From a virus: 58,491 bases of DNA. This document shows, in pieces, positions 32,273 through 40,416 of this stretch. How positions within the stretch are numbered: position 1 is the stretch's first letter; the number at the start of each line of letters is the position of its first letter. The position numbers and the translations under genes were made by a program. Location of the stretch: the IMG/VR virus record IMGVR_UViG_3300027659_000039, positions 1-58,491 of that record. The stretch is one strand, 5' to 3'. The notes under the pieces are model-generated. The model ran no database searches and was not told where the DNA came from. It was given only the letters and a program-made list of their open reading frames with translations.

Positions 32273-32885
32273 GGGCTTGAAACAATTCGTCTATAGTGCT
32301 ATCGTTAGGTATTAATGTATCAATGTCGCCACCTACCCAGGCAGTTTCACTAGCATGAATTTTAAGCGTTTCTAGTTTTCGTTGACTCAATGCCCAAGTT
32401 GCATTTCCGTTAGGACCGCTATTAAAGCTAACTGCGGCATCATACCAGTCTGGTTCAGGGCCTCGTTTAATACGAATAACTTTTCCGCCTGCGTTGTGTA
32501 TAGCCCTAATCTCATTAGGAAAGCGAACATCGCTAATAACAATGTTGTCGCTTGTTTTACGCATCTTATTTTCTACACTGGCAATCCATATATCATCGTG
32601 GAACCCATGACGACATACTTCTGTACCCCAATATTGTAGTACCCAGCGTGGTGTTAACGTAGGAATGTTTAATCGTTTTGCCCACCACGGATCTACTTGT
32701 TCACGCCATTCTCGGGCTTCTTTTGTTCGTCCTTCCAAGAGAACGCGGTCCCAACCAAATACGGCAGCAACCGCGTCTTTTAATGTATTAGCGAATGAAT
32801 CACGGCGGAATCCGTGAAAATTAACAAGATAGTCTGCGGCAGTATCTTTGCCGCTACCAATAAAACCTACAAAACCTATAATCAT
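32187..32885 (-). CDS. gp1: deoxynucleoside monophosphate kinase, gp1-like
   Basis: 232 residues from the ATG at 32885 (T4 gp1 241). P-loop GFIGSGKDTAADYL near the N-terminus; WWAKRLNIPTLTPRW and YWGTEVCRHGFHDDIW in the middle; VISDVRFPNEIRAI further on. Gp1 phosphorylates dNMPs, including modified ones in T4, for DNA synthesis. GGGAGA lies eight bases before the chosen ATG; a longer start at 32927 would run into the neck gene. Confidence 0.92.
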   Translation of the reverse strand: MIIGFVGFIGSGKDTAADYLVNFHGFRRDSFANTLKDAVAAVFGWDRVLLEGRTKEAREWREQVDPWWAKRLNIPTLTPRWVLQYWGTEVCRHGFHDDIWIASVENKMRKTSDNIVISDVRFPNEIRAIHNAGGKVIRIKRGPEPDWYDAAVSFNSGPNGNATWALSQRKLETLKIHASETAWVGGDIDTLIPNDSTIDELFQALKDQVSNPLASREGLAREVAVGNWHKLT

Positions 32886-32913
32886 AGCATCTCCCGGGAT
32901 ACTATATTTTATA

Positions 32914-33672
32914 TTAACCTCTAACAAAGGTCAATGGTTGTTGGTTATCGTAATTATTAATTAATTCCAATTCTAACTTTTCAATTTGGGCAGTGCCTTC
33001 TGCTTTTAAAGAGCCGCCGTTTAACTGTGTACCGCCTTGCGGGCTGGCAATTGTGGCAAATTTTTCACGTGCCTCGCCTAGTATAATTTTAGATTGTGCA
33101 ACTGCGTAATCTTTAAGCCAAATTCCTGCATACGTATCTTCGAATAGGTTAAAATCCGGTCGATAATTATATGCCCAGATTAGAACACTTTCTTGTCCAC
33201 GTGGACGTTGGCTAATTCTTAACTTTTTACTTGTAGGATTAAAATCAAAGTTAATATAACTACCAAACATTTTACCAACTTCTTTTTGGTAGCTGGCAAA
33301 CATAAAATATGTTGCTAGTCCACCAAGATTCGATGAACTCATTAGATATGTATTAGAATAGGCCAAATTAAATGGTTCAAACAACGTACCACCGTCGCCG
33401 CCACCCGTTCTAGATCCTATGCTACGTCGAAATACTTCTCTAACCTGCATAACTTCTTTTGGAAGGATATAGTCGTTTTTGTCATTTTCTAGTGTTAGAA
33501 AACTAAAACTTTCTTCTACGGCATTACTACTACGTTGTCGGTATTTTGCCAGTGCGCGATCAATTGCGGTATTATAGTGAATGGGGTCTAGTTCAATATC
33601 GACCATGCCATCACCTAACATTGTACGTATGTAAGTAACTATTTCTTGGCGGGTTTGTTCTGAATCAGTCAT
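32914..33672 (-). CDS. gp13: neck protein, gp13-like
   Basis: 252 residues (T4 gp13 309). The N-terminal pattern EIVTYIRTMLGDGMVDIELD, then AIDRALAKYRQRSSNAVEES, and LPKEVMQVREVFRR matches T4-type gp13, which with gp14 closes the head and joins the tail. The rest is beta/alpha with no further motif. It starts exactly at the predicted start of a late promoter, without a leader, and is divergent from the gp14-gp15 genes. Confidence 0.8.
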   Translation of the reverse strand: MTDSEQTRQEIVTYIRTMLGDGMVDIELDPIHYNTAIDRALAKYRQRSSNAVEESFSFLTLENDKNDYILPKEVMQVREVFRRSIGSRTGGGDGGTLFEPFNLAYSNTYLMSSSNLGGLATYFMFASYQKEVGKMFGSYINFDFNPTSKKLRISQRPRGQESVLIWAYNYRPDFNLFEDTYAGIWLKDYAVAQSKIILGEAREKFATIASPQGGTQLNGGSLKAEGTAQIEKLELELINNYDNQQPLTFVRG

Positions 33673-33677
33673 ATCAT

Positions 33678-33685
33678 TATTTACC
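33678..33685 (-). promoter_or_regulatory. late promoter box, leaderless arrangement, for gene 13
   Basis: GGTAAATA on the minus strand, ending six bases before the ATG at 33672. It abuts the plus-strand box at 33686-33693. Confidence 0.6.
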
Positions 33686-33693
33686 TATAAATA
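33686..33693 (+). promoter_or_regulatory. late promoter box for genes 14-15
   Basis: A perfect TATAAATA; predicted start 33699, a three-base leader before the ATG at 33702. It lies back to back with the gene 13 box. Confidence 0.7.
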
Positions 33694-33701
33694 CAACTAC
33701 T

Positions 33702-34907
33702 ATGCCGCGCTTATCACTTTATAAACCAGAAAAGGGTGCTGATTTCCGATTTCTTGATCGTGTTATAAACGAACAATTTCAAGTTGGCGGAACTGATATT
33801 TTTATACACAAATATCTTGGCCCTGTAAATCCCCAGGAGGGGACTGCTAGTCCGTCTGTTCCTACAAATGACGGTACGATACCGGAATTAGGAATACAAG
33901 ACCTGTTGTTTATGGAAAATCGAGACAGGCATTATTCCCCTGATGTTTATCAGTTACGCGGTATCTATACCATGCAAGATATAGATTTTAATCTTACACA
34001 GTTCGGAATATTTTTACAAAATGACAACATAATGATCACATTCCATCTAAGGGGTACTGTTGATTCATTAGGTCGTAAACTAATGGCGGGGGATGTATTA
34101 GAATTACCGCATCTTAAAGATGAATATGCGTTAGATGATGCTATGGTGGCATTAAAACGATTCTATGTTGTAACTGATGTTACTCGTGCCGCAACAGGAT
34201 TTAGTCAAACTTGGTATCCTCACTTACTAAGAGCAAAGTGTACGCCGTTAGTAGATAGTCAAGAATTTAAAGAAATTTTAGATGCTGATGCAGGTGATGG
34301 CAGCAGTTCATTAAGGGATGTCCTTAGTACCTACAATAAGAGTATTCAAATTAACCAAGCTATTATAGCGCAGGCAGAAGCAGATAGTCCTACTAGCGGA
34401 TTTGACACTAAGAATTTCTTTGTTCTTCCGCTACGAGAAGACGGCAATGTTGACATTGTCGACACCACTTCATTAGATGCTGATGCTAGCACAGAAAATC
34501 AAGTTATGGATGCTAGTGTAGTATTACATAGCCCAAATAAAGATTATTATGTCGGATACTTAACAGGTGACGCTGTCCCTCCAAACGGAGCTCCGTATAC
34601 GTTTGATACCGCATTTCCTTCAAACCCCCTAAACGGGCAATTTCATTTACGAACTGATTTTTTTCCAAATAGATTGTTTAGGTGGGACGGAGTTCGTTGG
34701 ATTAAATTTGAAGATAATGTTCGAATGACTCTTAATAATACAGGCAATGAGGATACTGCAAACGGTGCTCATTATGCAGGTAAAGCAGTTAGACAAACAC
34801 AAAAAGGTACATTTATTAATAATGCATCTACTTCAACAGTTGCCGGCAAGGTAATTAAAGAAAAACAAGCCTTGAGTAAGGCATTAAGACCACAGGCAGA
34901 TAACTAA
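33702..34907 (+). CDS. gp14: neck protein, gp14-like
   Basis: 401 residues (T4 gp14 256). The first ~190 residues (FQVGGTDIFIHKYL, YTMQDIDFNLTQFGIFLQND, DVLELPHLKDEY, SQTWYPHLLRAKCTPLVDSQ) follow the gp14 pattern. The C-terminal half is an extension ending with LFRWDGVRWIKFEDN and a basic tail. Gp14 with gp13 forms the neck that accepts the tail. It is followed by gp15 with a one-base overlap, the T4 order 14-15. Confidence 0.75.
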   Translation: MPRLSLYKPEKGADFRFLDRVINEQFQVGGTDIFIHKYLGPVNPQEGTASPSVPTNDGTIPELGIQDLLFMENRDRHYSPDVYQLRGIYTMQDIDFNLTQFGIFLQNDNIMITFHLRGTVDSLGRKLMAGDVLELPHLKDEYALDDAMVALKRFYVVTDVTRAATGFSQTWYPHLLRAKCTPLVDSQEFKEILDADAGDGSSSLRDVLSTYNKSIQINQAIIAQAEADSPTSGFDTKNFFVLPLREDGNVDIVDTTSLDADASTENQVMDASVVLHSPNKDYYVGYLTGDAVPPNGAPYTFDTAFPSNPLNGQFHLRTDFFPNRLFRWDGVRWIKFEDNVRMTLNNTGNEDTANGAHYAGKAVRQTQKGTFINNASTSTVAGKVIKEKQALSKALRPQADN

Positions 34908-36286
34908 TGGCAGATTTTTTTTATGATGGTCAAGTACGACGATACTTGACACAATTTATGAGGTTAATGAGTAACTTCAGCTATAAGGATGCTAAAGGTA
35001 ATTTAGTAGAAGTTCCTGTTCGCTACGGTGATATGAATCGACAGGTTGCGTCTATTATGAAAAAGAATAGTGAAAATATTATTCAGAGCGCACCATTTAT
35101 TGCCTGTTATATTAAAGACATGCAGTTTGATAGAGATCGATTACAAGATCCAACATTTGTTAGTAAGGTTCAAATAAGAGAACGAGCATATGATGACCAG
35201 GGTAATGAATATCTTAATACGCAAGGAGCTAACTATACCGTAGAAAGAATGATGCCAACTCCCTACCTGGCTACTTTTTCTGCCGATATATGGACCACTA
35301 ACACAGAACAAAAATTACAACTGTGGGAGCAAATTGTTGTATTGTTTAATCCTAGTTTAGAAATACAAACTACAGACAACTATATAGATTGGACCAGTCT
35401 CAGCGTTGTTGAACTAACGGGACAGCAGTTTGAAAGTAGAACAATTCCTCAAGGATTAGAGAGCGATATATCTATTTGTAATTTAAGTTTTTCAGCACCA
35501 ATATGGATTACTCCACCAGCTAAGGTAAAGCAGTTAGGTATTATTACAAAAATTATTACTAATTTACATACTGATCAGCCGGGCACAGTAGCATCAGGAT
35601 CTTATAAAGATATGGGACTAACAGATTTGTTTGCCGGTAGAGTTGCAGATAGTAAGACAGTTGTTTCTCCGGGAAATTATTGCCTATTAGTCATTAACAA
35701 CACCGCAACCTTATTACCATTTAAAGACGGTAATTCAGATGGCATTACTAGTGCATCCGAAATTGCTAATAAAGGGAACTGGAGAAAATTGTTAGATTTA
35801 TATCCTGGCGAATTTAAAGCAGGACTAAGTCAAATACGCCTTATGAAAGTAGACGGCAATGAGGTTGTTTCGTATGTTAGTTTAAATCCAACTGACGACT
35901 CAACAATGGTAATGAACATTGACTCAGATACAATTCCCACCAATACCATAATAGATGGTAGCGGTACAATAGATGCAATTATCAATCCAACAACCTTTAA
36001 TCCATTATCATCTGTCGCCGGTGTTAGATATTTAATATTAGAAGATATTGTAGACGGGGCAGATGCGTGGAGAAATACAGATAATTCTCCATTTATAGCA
36101 TCGGCTAATGATATTGTAAAATGGGACGGCGCATTGTGGACAATAATATTCAATTCAGTTAACGTCACTGATCTCACTTATATAATTAATTCATATACAG
36201 GAATACAGTACAAGTGGGACGGGGAACAATGGACAAAGACATTCGAGGGAGTGTATGATCCGGGCGCTTGGCGTTTAATTTTATGA
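34907..36286 (+). CDS. gp15: tail terminator / sheath stabiliser, gp15-like
   Basis: 459 residues; T4 gp15 has 272. The N-terminal ~230 residues (FFYDGQVRRYLTQFMRLMSN, VPVRYGDMNRQ, YLATFSADIWTTN, FSAPIWITPPAK) match gp15, which caps the tail and joins it to the head. Another ~230 residues follow with two copies of a Trp-Asp-Gly module (VKWDGALWTIIF, YKWDGEQWTKTF), also present once in gp14. Its TGA overlaps the Nudix start by four bases. Confidence 0.82.
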   Translation: MADFFYDGQVRRYLTQFMRLMSNFSYKDAKGNLVEVPVRYGDMNRQVASIMKKNSENIIQSAPFIACYIKDMQFDRDRLQDPTFVSKVQIRERAYDDQGNEYLNTQGANYTVERMMPTPYLATFSADIWTTNTEQKLQLWEQIVVLFNPSLEIQTTDNYIDWTSLSVVELTGQQFESRTIPQGLESDISICNLSFSAPIWITPPAKVKQLGIITKIITNLHTDQPGTVASGSYKDMGLTDLFAGRVADSKTVVSPGNYCLLVINNTATLLPFKDGNSDGITSASEIANKGNWRKLLDLYPGEFKAGLSQIRLMKVDGNEVVSYVSLNPTDDSTMVMNIDSDTIPTNTIIDGSGTIDAIINPTTFNPLSSVAGVRYLILEDIVDGADAWRNTDNSPFIASANDIVKWDGALWTIIFNSVNVTDLTYIINSYTGIQYKWDGEQWTKTFEGVYDPGAWRLIL

Positions 36287-36708
36287 CAGAAATAGTTTGT
36301 AGTGGCGGTTTGTTTTTAGCTAAAGACACTAAAAGGTTTTTATTTTTGTTAAGGACAAAAGGAAAAACAGCAGGTACCTGGGGACTAGTTGGTGGAAAGA
36401 AGGAACCAGATGATCATACACCGTACGATACATTAAAAAGAGAAGTAAGTGAGGAAGTTGGAAAAGTTCCAGCAATTAAAAAAATTATTCCCTTAGAACT
36501 TTTTATTAGTAATGATAAACAGTTTCATTATAACACCTATGTGTTATTAGTAGAAAAAGAATTCATTCCTACATTAAATGAGGAACATGCCGGCTACGCC
36601 TGGTGCGATTTAAATCAATGGCCTAAACCCCTGCATCAAGGGGTGAAAACCAGCCTAAGTAATAAGTCTATTCGAGGTAAAATAGAAATACTATTAGAAC
36701 TGGTTTAA
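36283..36708 (+). CDS. Nudix hydrolase
   Basis: 141 residues from the ATG at 36283 (ATGA overlap with gp15). The Nudix box is GGKKEPDDHTPYDTLKREVS followed by EEVGK, with the REVSEEVG core intact. The family cleaves nucleoside diphosphates linked to another group, such as oxidised dNTPs, NAD or capped RNA. The substrate cannot be told. Coupling to a tail gene implies late expression. Confidence 0.88.
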   Translation: MTEIVCSGGLFLAKDTKRFLFLLRTKGKTAGTWGLVGGKKEPDDHTPYDTLKREVSEEVGKVPAIKKIIPLELFISNDKQFHYNTYVLLVEKEFIPTLNEEHAGYAWCDLNQWPKPLHQGVKTSLSNKSIRGKIEILLELV

Positions 36709-36712
36709 ATTT

Positions 36713-37012
36713 TTAAACTAATAAAGTTTTAATTCTAGCGTACATATCTTGGTCAGTCCATGTACCGCGAACTGCTAGATACTCTTCGCCTTCCCATACA
36801 GTAATTCTACGTTCAATATATGGATCTTCGCTGAGTACTAATGTTGCAACCACGGCATTTGAGCGGCCGGATCCTCTAGTAGGATTATTTCCAGTTTCGT
36901 CGTTAGTCCAACCATAGTTTTCTTCAACATGGATAACTTTAAAAGAAGTGGTAGTCTTAGCTTCAGCAGCTGGAACTATTACTATTGGGGTTTCTAATGT
37001 AATGCTTGTCAT
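36713..37012 (-). CDS. hypothetical late protein
   Basis: 99 residues, beta-rich with two conserved-looking motifs (FKVIHVEENYGWTNDETG and YIERRITVWEGEEYLAVRG). No family recognised. It has a late box and a good AAGGAG site, so it is probably made in quantity. A small virion or decoration protein is possible but unproved. It converges with the Nudix gene. Confidence 0.65.
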   Translation of the reverse strand: MTSITLETPIVIVPAAEAKTTTSFKVIHVEENYGWTNDETGNNPTRGSGRSNAVVATLVLSEDPYIERRITVWEGEEYLAVRGTWTDQDMYARIKTLLV

Positions 37013-37042
37013 AAATCTCTCCTTAGGGGTTTGTTAACCAAG

Positions 37043-37050
37043 TATTTATT
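37043..37050 (-). promoter_or_regulatory. late promoter box for the gene at 36713-37012
   Basis: AATAAATA on the minus strand; predicted start 37037 leaves a 24-base leader with AAGGAGAG before the ATG at 37012. Confidence 0.6.
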
Positions 37051-37075
37051 GTTTACGTTATTTTAAACATACTTG

Positions 37076-37300
37076 TTAGTCTTTACCAGTAACAATTACG
37101 GCTACTTTATCAACCCAAACAAGTCGTCCATGACAGGCAATATTCCATTTTGTTTCGCCGTATTCATGAGTACATTCTGTAAAAGTTTCGCCAACTAACC
37201 TAACATCAGTGGCCAAATGCTCTACACCGTTTTCAAATATTCGCCAAACTAAATCAGACCCGTTGTGTTTGGTATTGAATCTAATGTGGTATTTGTTCAC
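37076..37300 (-). CDS. small protein at the end of the sugar-modification operon
   Basis: 74 residues, beta-rich with aromatic and His residues (KYHIRFNTKHNGSDLVWRIF, KWNIACHGRLVW). I recall similar short proteins in T4-like cyanophages, annotated hypothetical. Its ATG overlaps the upstream stop by four bases, so it belongs to the operon at 37297-45323. Function unknown. Confidence 0.65.
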   Translation of the reverse strand: MNKYHIRFNTKHNGSDLVWRIFENGVEHLATDVRLVGETFTECTHEYGETKWNIACHGRLVWVDKVAVIVTGKD

Positions 37301-38091
37301 TTCAATCCCAATTCCTTGCGGATTTTTGTAGCACTAATATCTGTTACTGTATCATCAAACGTTTCTTCGCCTGCTGTATAACCCACGCCTCTGCCCCAGC
37401 CGATGTGTACAATGTTAGGAACAACTTGTATTTCGTATTGGCCTTGGTACAATGGATCTAAATCACGTTTGATAAAATTCTTAACCTTTTCTACTTCAAA
37501 TGGATTACTGCCTTGCCAGCCCTGTACGTCACGCACTTGAATAACAACTTGTCCAGTTTTTGCTAGGAGTCTTTCAAATAAGGCACGATGTCCGTCGTGC
37601 CATGGTTGCCAACGTCCCAGCATCTGTACTGTTTCTTTTTTCCAATCAAACGACGGTCTACGGCGATTATCATAAATGTGTGCAAATATAAACTCACTCC
37701 ATTTCTCAGCGTGTTGCTCTGTTATTCTAAAATCATATATTTCAGGCTCAATAAACATTTTATTAGTGTCGGCATATCGACCTTCACGAATAGTATCCAT
37801 CCAAATAGTCCAATCTGCTTTGAAGTTGTTACGCATTTCTATAAGAGGCGCAACGAAATCACAGATAACAAAATCCATATCTGTCATTGAATCTGCTAGA
37901 TCACGCATACGTTTACTTTGACGAATACGACCTTCATGACTAAAGTCCCAGTCATCATATTTTTTACGTACATCGTCAGCATTTAACCAACTTACTCGTT
38001 TTTTTTCATTTTGCAAATGCTCTAATAGATATTGTGCAAGATAAGTTTTTCCGGCACCAGGTAATCCCATAATTAAAATTCTTTGTGGCAT
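37297..38091 (-). CDS. APS-kinase-like / nucleotidyltransferase fusion
   Basis: 264 residues. The N-terminal half is a P-loop kinase with GLPGAGKT at 9-16, then NADDVRKKYDDWDFSHEGR and RQSKRMRDLAD, the pattern of adenylylsulfate (APS) kinase, which makes PAPS. The C-terminal half has GRWQPWHDGH (159-168, the HxGH site) and ends with ISATKIRKEL, the signature of cytidylyl- or adenylyltransferases. A fused kinase plus nucleotidyltransferase could activate sulfate or a sugar phosphate. The kinase substrate is not certain. AAAGGAG lies inside the upstream gene's last codons; a start at 38121 would be out of place. Confidence 0.75.
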   Translation of the reverse strand: MPQRILIMGLPGAGKTYLAQYLLEHLQNEKKRVSWLNADDVRKKYDDWDFSHEGRIRQSKRMRDLADSMTDMDFVICDFVAPLIEMRNNFKADWTIWMDTIREGRYADTNKMFIEPEIYDFRITEQHAEKWSEFIFAHIYDNRRRPSFDWKKETVQMLGRWQPWHDGHRALFERLLAKTGQVVIQVRDVQGWQGSNPFEVEKVKNFIKRDLDPLYQGQYEIQVVPNIVHIGWGRGVGYTAGEETFDDTVTDISATKIRKELGLK

Positions 38092-38092
38092 G

Positions 38093-39505
38093 TTATTCTC
38101 CTTTATACCAAAACCAAACATTGCTTTTTACGTGATATATTTTTGTTTCTATACCGCGTTCTTTTCTAAAATGTTCTACTGCTGCCTTCACTGGGGGTAA
38201 ATTCCAATCGTGGCCAGCAAATATTCCACCTGTTTTAACTTTACACCAATATTTACGCAAGTCTCGAGCTACGGCCGCGTAACTATGATCCCCGTCAATA
38301 AAAATGTAATCTAATTCTTCATTAGGAATTAAATCAGCTGCTTCCCAACTGTCTAATTCTATAAATTCTATTTTATCTTTATAAGGATCTAGCAACTGAT
38401 ATGCGTTAACTTTCCATCTATTAACCATTTCTTGAGTAACCTGCCCCCAATGATCCATATAGGGTTTATATGCATCTATTGCATAAACCTTACTGATAGA
38501 ATCGCTCATGTCAAAGAAATAACGCAAGGTAAAACCAAGACACACACCTAGTTCGCATCCTATTAAATTTCTTCCTAATTTTTCTACATAGGGAAGTAGT
38601 TCAGGAGCAGATACTTGATCCATCGGTACAGGAGTTTGTCTTGCTGTAAGCGGTTCAAGCCTAAAAGATTTTCTAATCAGATTGGTAAAATTATCTAAAT
38701 CGTCTTGATCTAATTGATACTTAACAATTACTTCTCGAGTATTGCCTATCTGCAGACATAAGTTCGCTAGGTCCTCGTTATATTTTTTAGAAAAATATTG
38801 AAAATAATCAGAGTTCCGTTGTTCTATAGATTTCTTATCTTCGTTACCATCCCAGGAACTTTTTCCATGAAAATGTAGAACATAACTATCGTTAGTATAT
38901 AGTGTTTTATATCCTAACTGTGCGGCACGAATTCTATAATCAACATCTTCGCCGCCGACTGGCTTAAATTCTTCATCAAATAACCCTACTGCTTGATAAA
39001 TGTTTCTAGGTATTCTAAACAAATAAAACGCTGTATGAAATCTTTCATAGAATCCAGAGTGTTGGTCTGTGTGAGCCACTGCTACACGACATAGCATTTC
39101 GTAATTATTGTCATATTCTTCCAAGGTCCAAGTGTTGGGAATTTCTGTGTAAGCATGTGTTTGATTACAACTGGGTAAACAAATAATATCATCTGCTTTT
39201 TCTAAACTTTCTCTCCATCCCGGCGTGAATATAATATCGTTATTCATCATAACAAAGTCTAGATCATACTCATTGGCTATCTTCATCATTTGATTTATGT
39301 TAGCCGCAAAACTTTGAGGTGTTTTGTTCTTAATAACATTTAACCAAGGATGGCTTACATCTGTCCAAACATTATCGTTATCAATTAGTGCAAATAGATC
39401 GTTCTCTTTCAGTTGAGTAGTACTAAAAAAACTGTTTAGTGCGTAAGGAGTAAAGTGTGTACTACCTGCACTGGTTATCATTCCAAATAAAGTACCGTTG
39501 CTCAT
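38093..39505 (-). CDS. glycosyltransferase (GT2-like) fused to a SAM methyltransferase
   Basis: 470 residues. The N-terminal ~250 residues are a GT-A glycosyltransferase-like domain (FVMMNNDIIFTPGW as the acidic metal site, VGGEDVDYRIRAAQLGYKT, SYVLHFHGKSS). The last ~170 residues are a class I methyltransferase (IGCELGVCLGFTLRYF, VYAIDAYKPY, DYIFIDGDHSYAAVARDL, GGIFAGHDW). Together they could add and then methylate a sugar. It overlaps the next upstream gene by four bases. Confidence 0.85.
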   Translation of the reverse strand: MSNGTLFGMITSAGSTHFTPYALNSFFSTTQLKENDLFALIDNDNVWTDVSHPWLNVIKNKTPQSFAANINQMMKIANEYDLDFVMMNNDIIFTPGWRESLEKADDIICLPSCNQTHAYTEIPNTWTLEEYDNNYEMLCRVAVAHTDQHSGFYERFHTAFYLFRIPRNIYQAVGLFDEEFKPVGGEDVDYRIRAAQLGYKTLYTNDSYVLHFHGKSSWDGNEDKKSIEQRNSDYFQYFSKKYNEDLANLCLQIGNTREVIVKYQLDQDDLDNFTNLIRKSFRLEPLTARQTPVPMDQVSAPELLPYVEKLGRNLIGCELGVCLGFTLRYFFDMSDSISKVYAIDAYKPYMDHWGQVTQEMVNRWKVNAYQLLDPYKDKIEFIELDSWEAADLIPNEELDYIFIDGDHSYAAVARDLRKYWCKVKTGGIFAGHDWNLPPVKAAVEHFRKERGIETKIYHVKSNVWFWYKGE

Positions 39506-40416
39506 TTTGTAATTGTATTAAAAAAGTTGCTCCACTCATTAGCCCTGCGTTCCCAAGACCAATAGTTATGATAATGATGTGATTGTGCAATTAACTGTTG
39601 CTGGTTGTCTTCATTCCAGTAGTTATTAATAGTTTTTTCTAGTTCTATTGCAAATCTTTCCGCTAAAACTTCCCTATTTGGGCCATGAGGAACGTATGTA
39701 GCCCAGTCATTGCATGTTTCAGGTAGTGCCCCTAGATTAGTTGTAAGTATTTGACAGCCGGCTGTTGCTGCTTCAATTGCAGATAGGCAACTAGTTTCTT
39801 CAAATGTGCTAGGATACGGAAATATATGTGCTTGTTGTACACACGCACGTACAATATCATTGGGCTGGTATTCGTGAAAGTTTACATTTTTTTGTGTGCG
39901 GGCATGATCAAACAACCAATCAAATTGCCCCTGTGTAATTTTTACAAAATTCTCGCCGTAAATCTTTGTACTAGAAAATACATCTAATTCTACATCATCA
40001 CGATCTAGTATCATTAACGATTTAAGTATTACATCTAGGCCACGCCATGGCGTACTAGTATACACTAATTTTAGTTTTCCTGTCTTTGACTTTTCTACAA
40101 ACGGAATAGGTTCTACAGCATTTCTTAACACAATACTTTTATAAGCAGGAACATTAAATTCTTGTTTAAATTTATTAAACTGCCAATGACTTACAAAGAT
40201 AAAATAATCAATTGCTTCAACAAATGTGGGGTCTTTCATGCCTACGCAGATTTCTTCATTAGTGTTTAGGTGTTGCCACACAACATTTATTTTATTGGGG
40301 TCAATTTGTTCGTGAAAACAAAAACTTAAAATTAAATTTATTCGATCACTCCACTCAGACCCAACATGTTTAAGCATGTTAAGATATAGTATCTCGCTGC
40401 CGCCCATTGGTTTCAT
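39502..40416 (-). CDS. glycosyltransferase, GT4-like
   Basis: 304 residues. It starts almost at the GGSE motif (residues 5-8), has STPWRGLDVILKSL (donor-domain start) near 120, and PSTFEETSCLSAIEAATAGC (the EX7E region) near 206. GT-B-fold transferase using a nucleotide sugar; acceptor unknown. The N-terminal domain is short for the family. ATGA overlap with the upstream gene. Confidence 0.85.
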   Translation of the reverse strand: MKPMGGSEILYLNMLKHVGSEWSDRINLILSFCFHEQIDPNKINVVWQHLNTNEEICVGMKDPTFVEAIDYFIFVSHWQFNKFKQEFNVPAYKSIVLRNAVEPIPFVEKSKTGKLKLVYTSTPWRGLDVILKSLMILDRDDVELDVFSSTKIYGENFVKITQGQFDWLFDHARTQKNVNFHEYQPNDIVRACVQQAHIFPYPSTFEETSCLSAIEAATAGCQILTTNLGALPETCNDWATYVPHGPNREVLAERFAIELEKTINNYWNEDNQQQLIAQSHHYHNYWSWERRANEWSNFFNTITK

